Shown piece after piece: positions 17,888 through 25,892 of a stretch of DNA of 64,000 nt. A program made the position numbers and the translations under genes. The stretch is from CAZAYP01 sp964489425 [NCBI: uncultured Verrucomicrobiota bacterium] (GTDB lineage: Bacteria > Verrucomicrobiota > Kiritimatiellia > RZYC01): positions 1 to 64,000 of the forward strand of contig CAZAYP010000001.1 of the NCBI GenBank assembly GCA_964489425.1. The letters run 5' to 3'. The notes under the pieces were generated by a model that worked only from the letters and a program-made list of their open reading frames with translations, was not told where the DNA came from and did no database searches. The first letter of the stretch is position 1, and each line of letters starts with the position of its first letter.

Positions 17888-17921
17888 GGGGAAGGCGGAG
17901 GGCGCCTTCCCCATTTTTTTT
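17888..17921 (+). terminator. rho-independent terminator
   Basis: Perfect 10-bp stem GGGGAAGGCG / CGCCTTCCCC with a 5-base loop followed by A and eight T residues. It ends the zinc-ribbon transcript 25 bases after its stop. The convergent stress-protein gene ends at 17933; on that strand no T run follows the hairpin. Confidence 0.93.
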
Positions 17922-17932
17922 ACGGCCAACGA

Positions 17933-18772
17933 TCAGCGCACCAGGAGCACGGGGATGGCCGCACGACAAACCAGGTGCGCGGTGGTGCTGCCCAGGATCA
18001 TTTCATGGATCCGGCCATGGCCATACGCGCCCATGACCAGCAAATCAAAACCACCCTCGGCAATCACGGCTAAAATGACGCCTACGGCGCTGCCGTCGCG
18101 AGCCTCGAACGCCACCTGGCCCTGGAACCCGGCAGCCAACTCACGGGCCTGCTGCAACACCAGGTCCGCCGCGGCGCGGGCCGCGCCATCGGCCGCGGTC
18201 AGGACCGTGATGGGAACCTGCAATCCCGACCCCAGGGCCAAGGCCTGCTGGAGCGCCTGGCGGGCATGCGACGTGCCGTCAAAGGCGGCCAGGATCCGCG
18301 ACACCGGCTTGAACGCCGCCGGGGTGACCAGGCAGGGCTTGGCCGAGTGCCGCGCCACGCGACCGGCCGTGGAACCTGGCATGGCCCCGAGATGCCGGGC
18401 ATTTTCGCCCTTCTGGCCCATGACCACCAGGTCGTAATCTTTTTCCTGTTCCAGGATGACGGCCGAGGGGTGGCCCATGGCGGTGGTGGCTTCGGCCGCG
18501 CTGCCGGCCTGCCGGCAATGGTCGTTAAACTGGTTGACGATGGCTTCGGCCCGTTTTTCAATCACCTCGCGAAACTGTTGCAGTTGCTCGCCGTAGGTTT
18601 CGGCGCCGACCCAGCCGTCCACGTCAATCATAAGCGGGGTTTCGAGGATCGTGGAGTCCAGAACGTGCAGGCCTTTCAGATCCACGCCCAGGCGCTGGGC
18701 CAGGTGCAAGGCATAATCCGCGGCAACCTGTGAGTATTCGGATCCGTCGATGCAAACCAGTATGTTTTTCAT
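17933..18772 (-). CDS. tandem universal stress protein (UspA family)
   Basis: A 279-residue cytoplasmic protein made of two Usp domains (about 1-150 and 155-279). Both end with the ATP-binding pattern G-2x-G-9x-G-S/T: GQKGENARHLGAMPGSTAG in the first and GAYGHGRIHEMILGSTTAH in the second. Each domain starts with a beta strand and acidic residue (ILVCIDGSEYS, ILAAFDGTSHA). Tandem Usp proteins work as internal pseudo-dimers in stress and energy-limitation responses. AAAGGAG lies upstream of the ATG at 18772. Confidence 0.93.
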   Translation of the reverse strand: MKNILVCIDGSEYSQVAADYALHLAQRLGVDLKGLHVLDSTILETPLMIDVDGWVGAETYGEQLQQFREVIEKRAEAIVNQFNDHCRQAGSAAEATTAMGHPSAVILEQEKDYDLVVMGQKGENARHLGAMPGSTAGRVARHSAKPCLVTPAAFKPVSRILAAFDGTSHARQALQQALALGSGLQVPITVLTAADGAARAAADLVLQQARELAAGFQGQVAFEARDGSAVGVILAVIAEGGFDLLVMGAYGHGRIHEMILGSTTAHLVCRAAIPVLLVR

Positions 18773-18803
18773 GCTGCCAGGCTCCTTTTGCCGGCCGGGC
18801 TAT

Positions 18804-18995
18804 TTATTGATACTGTGACATGCCCGGAATTGACGGGGCGCCTTCCCACTGCTGCGGGGTGTTCCAAGGAATGGCGGATTCATTCTCGTCCGCCTCCTCG
18901 CCGGGCTTGGTGGATGTGCATCCCGCCGCGGCCAGAACGATCGCGCCCAAGATCAACACCGCGGCCCACCCCCCATGGAAACGCCTGCGGTTCAT
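18804..18995 (-). CDS. small lipoprotein, third gene of the coiled-coil trio
   Basis: A 63-residue protein, MNRRRFHGGWAAVLILGAIV then LAAAGC: basic n-region, hydrophobic core and a clear lipobox. The mature about 38 residues are acidic and Pro/Gln rich, ending MSQYQ. The start at 18995 is four bases after the stop of the 35-residue membrane peptide, so the two are probably translated together. No family recognised. The grouping with a coiled-coil inner-membrane protein and a single-pass peptide suggests an envelope-spanning complex. Confidence 0.7.
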   Translation of the reverse strand: MNRRRFHGGWAAVLILGAIVLAAAGCTSTKPGEEADENESAIPWNTPQQWEGAPSIPGMSQYQ

Positions 18996-18999
18996 GCGG

Positions 19000-19107
19000 C
19001 TACACCCCGATGTAGGTCTTCCACTCCAGGTACTGGAACACCACCAGGGCAATCACGCACAGCAGGGCGAGCGTGGAGAGAATCACCATGAGCTTAGAAG
19101 ATGACAT
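19000..19107 (-). CDS. 35-residue single-pass membrane peptide
   Basis: MSSSKLMVILSTLALLCVIA followed by LVVFQYLEWKTYIGV: one hydrophobic helix spanning about residues 6-25 and a short amphipathic tail. GGAGG sits 9 bases upstream of the ATG, and the start lies inside the last codons of the coiled-coil gene, indicating translational coupling. It ends four bases before the lipoprotein start. A standard gene finder is likely to miss it. Function unknown. Confidence 0.65.
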   Translation of the reverse strand: MSSSKLMVILSTLALLCVIALVVFQYLEWKTYIGV

Positions 19108-19951
19108 AATCGCCCTCCTTGATGGGCGCCTGCTCCCAATCCTGCACGATCTCGGCAATGGCCATGCTCTTCTTCACGTCGCTCAACCGGACCTTGCCGA
19201 CCAGCTTCTCGCCCCGGTACACCAGCATGTCGATGCCGGGGGTGATATCCTCGTCGTACCCGATGCTCAGGATGACAAAATTCCAGTCCGGGTTGACGAA
19301 GAGCACTTCGCCGGTCAAATCCTTGGGCAGGGGGCCGGCGCCCTGGCGGCCGCGCTCCGCCTCCAGGCGGGCAATGGTATTTTCCAGGGTGGCGATCTGG
19401 TCGCGCAGATCGCTCATGATGTCTTCATTCTCGAGGATCTTGTTGTTCAAGTCCTCCACATCGTTCTGCAAGCCCTTCTTGTCCTCTTCCAACTGGTTGA
19501 TCTGGGCGTAGGTCTGGGCCAGTTCCACTTTCTTGGTTTCCAACTCGGTCCGCGTGTCAGCCAGTTTCTGGCGGGTATCGAGCAGGTCCGCCACGGTGGC
19601 AGCCAGGAACGCGTTGGTCTCGTTCAGGCGGGTGGTCATCACGTCCAAGTCGTTGTAGGTCTGGTTCAACTCCTCGTAGCGCGTGTCCGCGAGGGTCGCC
19701 AGCTGCCGCAGGGGCACGTCCATCTGGTCGAACGCCCGGAGTTGCACGGGGCTGAGCTTGGTGTCGATGGCCGCAATAAAAGGTTCCTGGGGCAGGGCCA
19801 GGCGGTCGGTGAGCTTGATGGCCGCCTCTTCATATTTCTTCAAGCGGCCGACCATGATCTCCCTTTTTTCATAGAGCTTGATGCCCATGACCAAGGCCGC
19901 AATGCTGACCAAGAGGAGGAGGATCACCAGCGCCGTCAGTGCTTTATTCAT
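19094..19951 (-). CDS. membrane-anchored coiled-coil protein with C-terminal beta domain
   Basis: A 285-residue protein. Residues 5-24 are one membrane helix, about 95-205 form a long coiled coil (TRQKLADTRTELETKKVEL, IATLENTIARLEAERG), and about 210-285 form a compact beta domain with GEVLFVNPDWNFVILSIGYD, GIDMLVYRGEKLVGKVRLSD and IKEGDYVIF. The C-terminal pattern (G-x-V, then G-x-x-x-x-V-x-R, then GD-x-V) resembles a domain I associate with uncharacterised proteins of the Verrucomicrobia group. The coiled coil probably projects into the periplasm. It is the first gene of a three-gene unit. Confidence 0.75.
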   Translation of the reverse strand: MNKALTALVILLLLVSIAALVMGIKLYEKREIMVGRLKKYEEAAIKLTDRLALPQEPFIAAIDTKLSPVQLRAFDQMDVPLRQLATLADTRYEELNQTYNDLDVMTTRLNETNAFLAATVADLLDTRQKLADTRTELETKKVELAQTYAQINQLEEDKKGLQNDVEDLNNKILENEDIMSDLRDQIATLENTIARLEAERGRQGAGPLPKDLTGEVLFVNPDWNFVILSIGYDEDITPGIDMLVYRGEKLVGKVRLSDVKKSMAIAEIVQDWEQAPIKEGDYVIF

Positions 19952-20047
19952 ATATCACGCTTACTCCGAAGTTAAATTATCGACGCGGATACTATATCCG
20001 GGGCCGGAGGTTGTCAAACCGCTTTCTTGCCATTGCGCACCATATTT

Positions 20048-21319
20048 TTACTCCAGGTCCGGCGCGCCGGGCGCGCCCAGTTCCCGGCCGGCCAGGACGC
20101 CGCACCCCAGGCCGGCACAGAACAACCCATACAGGAGCAGGGCCGGCGCCAGCCGGGCCAGCACCGGACCCCAGGCGATCCAACGCCCATCCGCCACCCA
20201 CGCCACTTCCCGGACCGCGCGCAAGGGCGCCGCCGCCAGGTCCAGGCCCTGGGCCAGGCGCAGCGACCCGCTCGTCAGCCACCCGGCCAGCCCGGGCGCG
20301 GCCGGCGTTGCGGCGGCGGAATCGCCGGCGACAAAGCCGGCCAGGGGCGCCAAGGCGGCGATGGCCAGCGCCACGACCAAAGCCACCGGCCGCGAGAACA
20401 AGGCGCCAGCCGACACGCCCAGGGCGGCCAGCAGGGCCAGGCGCAGCCACAGCACGACTCCGGCCCGCGCCAGGTTGCCGCCGAGACCGCCCGCCGGCAC
20501 GCGCCACTCCAGGCCGGCCTGGCGGTCAAACAGCACCGCCACGGCATCCGGGTTGCGGTTTTCGTATCGCAACTCCACGCGCGCGGGGCCAGGCACGGGA
20601 TCCGGCCACGCCACGGTTTCGAGCCAGCCCGAGCGGCTGGCGCAGGGCACCCCGACCGCGTCCGGGCGGCCCGCGGTCCGGAGGAACCAGGCCCCGGCTT
20701 CCGCGCCCCCACCCCAGCGGGACGAGAGCAGCCGGTACTGCAGCTGGGGCCGCGCCGCGCCGCGCGTGGCGGGCACGTCAAACGCCCACCCGACCGAACC
20801 ACCGGGCGGCACGGCGATCATCGCCCCGGCGCCAGCCATGCCGCCGGGCGCGGCGCATGGCGCAAGTGCGGCCCGGGCGCACAGCACCTGGTCCCGGGCT
20901 GCGGCCAAATCCTGCGGGTCGATGGCCCGCGCCGCCAGGCGGCGCGGCACCACGATCCATTCCGCGGCCAGGGACAAAGCCAGCAGCAGGGTGAGCGCCG
21001 CCATGATCCCCAGCCACCGGCCCGCCCACAGGTGCCAGGGCCGGGCCGGCTTGGCGGCCGTCACCTGGATGCGGCCGGTATCCACGTCCGTGGCCAGGGC
21101 CAGGCCGCCCCAGGCCAGGGCGGCCAAGGCGAGGATGCCCTTGACCAGGGCCAGGGTGTAGGCCAGCGCCATGCGGGCATGGTCCACGGCGGTATCGCCG
21201 CCCAAGGCCCGGGGCAACGCGACCACCAGCACCAGCAGCAGCGCGGCCAGGACCAGCACCTGCCGCTGGCGGGCGAGGAGCCGGAACTGAACCAGGGCCA
21301 CCGCCCCGATGGCCTTCAT
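20048..21319 (-). CDS. ABC transporter permease
   Basis: A 423-residue membrane protein starting MKAIGAVALVQFRLLARQRQ, with about six hydrophobic segments split by a soluble loop of about 150 residues (roughly 140-290) between the N-terminal pair and the C-terminal group. This is the layout of ABC-2-like permeases with an extracytoplasmic domain. Its ATG overlaps the stop of the ATPase gene as ATGA, so the two form one exporter. The substrate is not evident. Confidence 0.82.
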   Translation of the reverse strand: MKAIGAVALVQFRLLARQRQVLVLAALLLVLVVALPRALGGDTAVDHARMALAYTLALVKGILALAALAWGGLALATDVDTGRIQVTAAKPARPWHLWAGRWLGIMAALTLLLALSLAAEWIVVPRRLAARAIDPQDLAAARDQVLCARAALAPCAAPGGMAGAGAMIAVPPGGSVGWAFDVPATRGAARPQLQYRLLSSRWGGGAEAGAWFLRTAGRPDAVGVPCASRSGWLETVAWPDPVPGPARVELRYENRNPDAVAVLFDRQAGLEWRVPAGGLGGNLARAGVVLWLRLALLAALGVSAGALFSRPVALVVALAIAALAPLAGFVAGDSAAATPAAPGLAGWLTSGSLRLAQGLDLAAAPLRAVREVAWVADGRWIAWGPVLARLAPALLLYGLFCAGLGCGVLAGRELGAPGAPDLE

Positions 21320-22284
21320 CCGGCGGCATCCCCCGCAGGTTGCGGATCCAGGAACGGCGCCAGGCGCGCCGGCGCGGCGGCCGCACCGGAAGGCGCCGCG
21401 CCATCCGCCTGGGCACGGTCCAGGGTGGCAAGAAAAAAGTCTTCCAGGTTGCGGTGCGGCCGGCCCCACGCCGGGGCCTGGCCGGTGATGCGGAGAATGG
21501 CCGCGGTGATCTCCGCGCGTTGCCCGGTGGGCACATCCGCCAGGGACAGGGTGTATGCGTCCGGCTGCTCCAGCATGCGGTCCAGCGGCCCTTCCGCCTG
21601 GATGCGGCCGGCAGACAGAATGACCACGCGCTGGCACACGTCTTCCATGTCCGCCAGCAGGTGGGACGACAGCACCACGGTTTTGCCGCGCCGCGCCAGG
21701 GCGCGCACCAGGTCCTTGACCAGGCGGCAACTGGGCGGATCGAGGCCGGCCGTGGGCTCGTCCAGGATGACCAGCTCCGGGTCGTTGATCAAGGCCTGGG
21801 CCAGGCCCAGCCGGCGCGCCATGCCCCGCGAGTATTCGCCCACCGCGCGGCGGCGCGCGCCATCCAGCCCGACCATGGCCAGCAGTTCGTCCACCCGGCG
21901 GCGGCGCGTGGCGCGGTCCAGATCAAAGAACCGGCCGAAATAGTGCAGGGTTTCCTCGCCAGTCAGCCCCGGGTACAACCCGGCGCTTTCCGGCAGGTAG
22001 CCCAGGCGGGCGCGCACGGCCACGGTCCGGGGATCGTGCCCCAGCACGCGCACGGTGCCGGCGGTGGGATGGAGCAAGCCCACCAGCAGCTTCAGCAGCG
22101 TCGATTTTCCGGACCCGTTGGGCCCCAGCAGGCCCAGCACGGTGCCGGGTGCCAGGTCCAGGGTCACGCCGGCCAGGGCTTGCGCCCGGGGCCGGCGCCA
22201 GAAGTCGCGGAACACCTTGTGCACGCCGCGCGCCGCGATCGCGGGCGCCGGCGGCGGGCAAGTTTTTGAATTTAGCGTTGGCAT
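21316..22284 (-). CDS. ABC transporter ATP-binding protein
   Basis: A 322-residue ABC ATPase. Walker A is GLLGPNGSGKST, the Q-loop region reads GYLPESAGLYPGLTGEE, the signature is the variant YSRGMARRL, Walker B is LVILDEPTAGLDP and the switch His is in VVLSSHLLADME. The YSRGM form and a C-terminal extension with NLEDFFLATL are typical of ABC-2-type exporters (ABCA/DrrA-like). ATG at 22284 is preferred over a TTG one codon earlier. It is translationally coupled to the permease. Confidence 0.93.
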   Translation of the reverse strand: MPTLNSKTCPPPAPAIAARGVHKVFRDFWRRPRAQALAGVTLDLAPGTVLGLLGPNGSGKSTLLKLLVGLLHPTAGTVRVLGHDPRTVAVRARLGYLPESAGLYPGLTGEETLHYFGRFFDLDRATRRRRVDELLAMVGLDGARRRAVGEYSRGMARRLGLAQALINDPELVILDEPTAGLDPPSCRLVKDLVRALARRGKTVVLSSHLLADMEDVCQRVVILSAGRIQAEGPLDRMLEQPDAYTLSLADVPTGQRAEITAAILRITGQAPAWGRPHRNLEDFFLATLDRAQADGAAPSGAAAAPARLAPFLDPQPAGDAAG

Positions 22285-22354
22285 CAAGGGTCATTTTAGC
22301 TTACCTTCGACTCCACGGAAGCATATAATTAACGCCAATTACAACTTGCACGCC

Positions 22355-23338
22355 ATGACACAAGCACCCAACGCGATGCACGGCATCCTGCTCGAGAGCG
22401 GCACCAACGAAGTGGAGATTTTGGAATTTGTCCTGCGCGACCAGGGCTTCGGGGTCAACGTGGCCAAGGTGCGCCAGATCGTCCCCTTTGAGCCCGCGGC
22501 GCTGAGCGTGACCCCGGACCGCATTCGCGGCATGATGGGCATGTACCTGTACCGCGGCACCACCGTGCCCATGGTCGACCTGGCCCAGGTGCTGGGCATG
22601 GACCGGGTCCCCGCCACCACCCGCCAGCCGCTGGCGATGGTCTGCGAGTTCAACACCGTGGTCACCGCCTTTTACGTGGACGGCGTCAACCGCATCCACC
22701 GCGTGTCGTGGGACGGCATCCAGCCCATGATGGATATCCTGGGCGAGAGCAACAGCTATATCATCAGCTCCGTGACGGTCGAGGGGCACGAGGTGCTGAT
22801 CGTGGACCTGGAGCACATCGTGATCGAGATGAACCCGCGGCTGGCGCAAGCCACGCGGGCGGTCGGGGCGCAGCAGGCGGCCGCGGCATCCGTGACCGAC
22901 CGCACCATCCGCCTGGTCATGGCGGAAGACTCGGGGTTCGTGCGCCAATCCATGCTCGCCTGCCTGCAGCCCTACGAGTTCCTGCAGGTCGAGGCCTGCA
23001 CCAACGGCCAGCAAGCCTACGACCTGATCGCGCGCCACATCGAGCAGGCCCGCCGCGAAAGCCGGCCGGTCAGCGATTTTGTCCACATGGTGCTCACGGA
23101 TATCGAAATGCCGCAGATGGACGGCCTGACGCTGTGCAAGCATATCAAGACCACCCTCGGGCAGCCCGACATGCCGGTGGTGGTGTATTCCTCCCTCATC
23201 AACGAGCAGATGGCGCGCAAGTGCGAGGCCGTGGGCGCCAGCGCGTACTTCAGCAAGCCGCACATCAACGAGCTCATCAGCAAGATCATGCGGTTCATCG
23301 AGCAACTGCCCCGGACCACCGCGCCGGCGCGGGGATAA
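22355..23338 (+). CDS. cheV: CheV-type chemotaxis coupling protein (CheW + receiver)
   Basis: A 327-residue protein: a CheW-like domain (about 1-170; VNVAKVRQIVPFEP, YLYRGTTVPMVDLAQVLGM, YIISSVTVEGHEVLIVDLE) followed by a receiver domain (about 185-325). The receiver has VMAEDSGFVRQ (acid pair), VLTDIEMPQMDG (phospho-Asp) and YFSKPH (Lys). CheV scaffolds receptors to CheA and is tuned by phosphorylation. It is the first gene of a five-gene chemosensory operon and the only CheW-like adaptor in it besides the CheA P5 domain. The divergent ABC genes share the 70-base upstream region. Confidence 0.9.
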   Translation: MTQAPNAMHGILLESGTNEVEILEFVLRDQGFGVNVAKVRQIVPFEPAALSVTPDRIRGMMGMYLYRGTTVPMVDLAQVLGMDRVPATTRQPLAMVCEFNTVVTAFYVDGVNRIHRVSWDGIQPMMDILGESNSYIISSVTVEGHEVLIVDLEHIVIEMNPRLAQATRAVGAQQAAAASVTDRTIRLVMAEDSGFVRQSMLACLQPYEFLQVEACTNGQQAYDLIARHIEQARRESRPVSDFVHMVLTDIEMPQMDGLTLCKHIKTTLGQPDMPVVVYSSLINEQMARKCEAVGASAYFSKPHINELISKIMRFIEQLPRTTAPARG

Positions 23339-23340
23339 TC

Positions 23341-23769
23341 ATGGACAACGGGCTCGCTCAACTGGCCGTGCTCCTGGTGGATGACTATGACAGCATCCGC
23401 AACAAAATGGCCGAGGACCTGCGCAAGCTCGGCCTCAAGGTCACCACCGCCAGCAACGGGCTGCAGGCCATGGGGCTCCTGCGCGACCAGGCGTTCGACC
23501 TGCTGATCACGGACCTGGTGATGCCCGAGATGGATGGGTTCGAGCTGTGCGAGGAAGTCCGCAAGACCCCCGCCACCCAGGACCTGCCCGTCATCGTCAC
23601 CTCCACCCACTGCGACAGCCTGTACATCATGAAAGCCCTGCGGCTGGGCGCGGACGACTACATCAGCAAGCCCATCGAGCTGGACCTGCTGGCGCGCATC
23701 ATCCGCCGGGTACGCGTGCCCACCCTGACCGCTGACGGCCAGCCGGCCGCGGCGGCGAGCGAGGCCTAA
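23341..23769 (+). CDS. CheY-like single-domain response regulator
   Basis: A 142-residue receiver protein. LLVDDYDSIRNKM has the acidic pair, LLITDLVMPEMDGF the phospho-Asp, VIVTSTH the Thr/Ser and YISKPIE the conserved Lys. After the receiver fold there are only about 15 Ala/Pro-rich residues, so no output domain is present. It starts two bases after the cheV stop and ends two bases before the cheA start. The likely phosphodonor is the permuted CheA next door; the target is unknown because no flagellar or pilus genes are present in the window. Confidence 0.93.
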   Translation: MDNGLAQLAVLLVDDYDSIRNKMAEDLRKLGLKVTTASNGLQAMGLLRDQAFDLLITDLVMPEMDGFELCEEVRKTPATQDLPVIVTSTHCDSLYIMKALRLGADDYISKPIELDLLARIIRRVRVPTLTADGQPAAAASEA

Positions 23770-23771
23770 CC

Positions 23772-25892
23772 ATGGAAAAACCCGGCCAAAGCGACAGCAT
23801 GCTGGTGCGCAGCCAGAACCTTGACCAGCTGCTGCTGCTGGCGGGGGAGGTCATCATCGCCTCCAGCAACCTGGGCCTGGCCTACCGCAACCTGCAGTCC
23901 CTTTTTGATCGCCACGCGCCGGTCAACCGCGAAAACCTTGAAGCCGTCAAGGATCTCGCCACGGCCACCGCCGACATCTCCAGCAACCTGCACCACCTGG
24001 TCCAGGCCATCCGCACGGTCGAGCTCAAGGACATGAGCTTCCGGCTCAAGCGCCTGGTCCGCGACGTGGCGCGCAAAACCGGCAAGCGCATCCGTTTCGA
24101 CGTGAGCGGCGAGGAAACCGTGGTGGACAAATCCATCGTGGATCGCCTCTTTGACCCGATCGCCCACCAACTGCGCAACGCGATCGATCACGGCATCGAG
24201 GACGCCGCCGCGCGCGTGCGCGCCGGCAAGCAGGAAGAAGGCGTGATCCGCCTGCAGATGGCTAACACCGAGCGCGATACGCTGATCGAGATCAGCGACG
24301 ACGGCGCCGGGGTCAACCTGGAGGCCCTGCACGCCAAGGCCATCCAGCGCGGCCTGGTAAGCGAGACCGACCCGTTTACGGAAAAAGAGGCCTTGGAAGT
24401 GATGTGCCAGCCGGGCGTCAGCACGGCCGAGAATATCACCCAGTTTTCCGGCCGCGGCGTGGGCATGGACGTAGTGCGCAGCCAGCTTGCGGAGCTGGGC
24501 GGCAGCCTGCTGTTTGAAACCCGGCGCGGCCATGGCAGCACCTTCACCTTCAAGGTGCCGCTGGTCTCCGCGGTGAACATCACCGACGCGCTCGTGGTGG
24601 AAGCCGCCGGCACCCTGTACGCGTTCCCCATCACCGCGGTGGTCACCACCATGGCGGTGCCGGCGCAGGAGATCAAAACCTCCCTCCAGCGCGGCGCGAT
24701 GGTCCGTTACCTTGACCACCTGGTGCCCCTGCACGATATGCACGAACTGCTCACGGGCCAGCGCGCCCCGGCACGTGACGGCATGGCCGCGATCCTTATC
24801 ATCGAGTACAAGGAGGATCGCGTCGCCCTGGCCATCAACGAGTTCCTGGCCCCGCAAAAGCTGGTCATCATCCCGATCGGCGAAACGCTGCCCATCCCCG
24901 AACTGGCCGGCGCCACCATCCTCGGCGGGCGCAAGCTGGGCTTTATCATGGATGTCCCGGCCCTGGTCAGCCGGGCCATGGGCCGGGCCGGATCCCGGGA
25001 CATGCGGAGCATGGTCAAGGCCGCCGCCGCCCGCTCCGCGGGACCGGCCGCCACCGCGGCGGCGCCGACGACCGGGGAGCCCGCCAGGGCCGCCCCGCCC
25101 GCCGCCGCCCTCCCGACCGACGAGCGCGCCGAGACGCCGGCCACCGCCGCGGACAAGTCCGAGAACCGCGACTTCCTGATGGAGATCGAGCGCCTGGTCC
25201 CGACCCTGAACGAGGCGCTGTTCGCCCTCGAGTCCGACCCCGGCAACGCGGAGCACATCAACAGCGCCTTCCGCCTGTTCCACACCATCAAGGGCAACTT
25301 TGTCATGATCGGCCTGGCCCAGGGCGGCACCACGGTCCACAGCGTGGAGTCGGTGCTCGACTGGGCGCGGTCCGGCCAGTTGGCCGTGTCCGCCGAGGTG
25401 ATGGACCTGCTGATGGACGGCGTGTCGTTCATCGAGGAGGCCGTGCGCCGGAGCATTGCCGGCGAGTGGACCGACCAGGTGAGCCAGGACCTGCTGGACC
25501 GCAGCGCCCGGTTCCTGCCCCAGAAAGTGGACACGCGCATGGAAGTGGCGGACGCCGCCACGGCCGAGGTGACGCTTTGCCCCGAGTCCGCCTACCGCGC
25601 CATTCTGCACCGCAAGCGCCACACCCCGTTTTACCAGTGTTACCTCGAGTTCGACGCCGGCCGCCAGCCGCCGGGCCTGGTCGCCTGCCTCATCTATCGC
25701 CGCTTTTGCGACCTCGGCGATGTGCTCGGCGCCGTGCCCACGCTGGACGACTTGGAAATGGGCATGGCGGAAGGCAAGTTCAAGCTGCTCTTCGCCTCGC
25801 CCATGGCCCCGGTGCGCATCGAAAGCATTCTGAACGGGCTGCTGCGGCCCCATTACGGCGTGTCCACCATCAAGCTCACCCGGTTCGACTAA
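23772..25892 (+). CDS. cheA: domain-permuted CheA histidine kinase (P3-P4-P5-P1-P2)
   Basis: A 706-residue CheA homologue with an inverted domain order. Residues about 1-110 are the dimerisation helices, and about 110-265 the HATPase with N-box LRNAIDHGIE, G1 EISDDGAGV and G2 FSGRGVGMDVV. About 270-410 is the CheW-like P5, and about 415-470 an Ala/Pro linker. Only then comes the Hpt domain, with FHTIKGNFVMIG (phospho-His about 504). A final segment (about 590-706; CDLGDVLGAVPTLDDLE) resembles P2. Canonical CheA is P1-P2-P3-P4-P5. The catalytic and phosphorylation motifs are intact, so it should be active. It is followed by an overlapping receiver-type gene (TAATG). Confidence 0.9.
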   Translation: MEKPGQSDSMLVRSQNLDQLLLLAGEVIIASSNLGLAYRNLQSLFDRHAPVNRENLEAVKDLATATADISSNLHHLVQAIRTVELKDMSFRLKRLVRDVARKTGKRIRFDVSGEETVVDKSIVDRLFDPIAHQLRNAIDHGIEDAAARVRAGKQEEGVIRLQMANTERDTLIEISDDGAGVNLEALHAKAIQRGLVSETDPFTEKEALEVMCQPGVSTAENITQFSGRGVGMDVVRSQLAELGGSLLFETRRGHGSTFTFKVPLVSAVNITDALVVEAAGTLYAFPITAVVTTMAVPAQEIKTSLQRGAMVRYLDHLVPLHDMHELLTGQRAPARDGMAAILIIEYKEDRVALAINEFLAPQKLVIIPIGETLPIPELAGATILGGRKLGFIMDVPALVSRAMGRAGSRDMRSMVKAAAARSAGPAATAAAPTTGEPARAAPPAAALPTDERAETPATAADKSENRDFLMEIERLVPTLNEALFALESDPGNAEHINSAFRLFHTIKGNFVMIGLAQGGTTVHSVESVLDWARSGQLAVSAEVMDLLMDGVSFIEEAVRRSIAGEWTDQVSQDLLDRSARFLPQKVDTRMEVADAATAEVTLCPESAYRAILHRKRHTPFYQCYLEFDAGRQPPGLVACLIYRRFCDLGDVLGAVPTLDDLEMGMAEGKFKLLFASPMAPVRIESILNGLLRPHYGVSTIKLTRFD

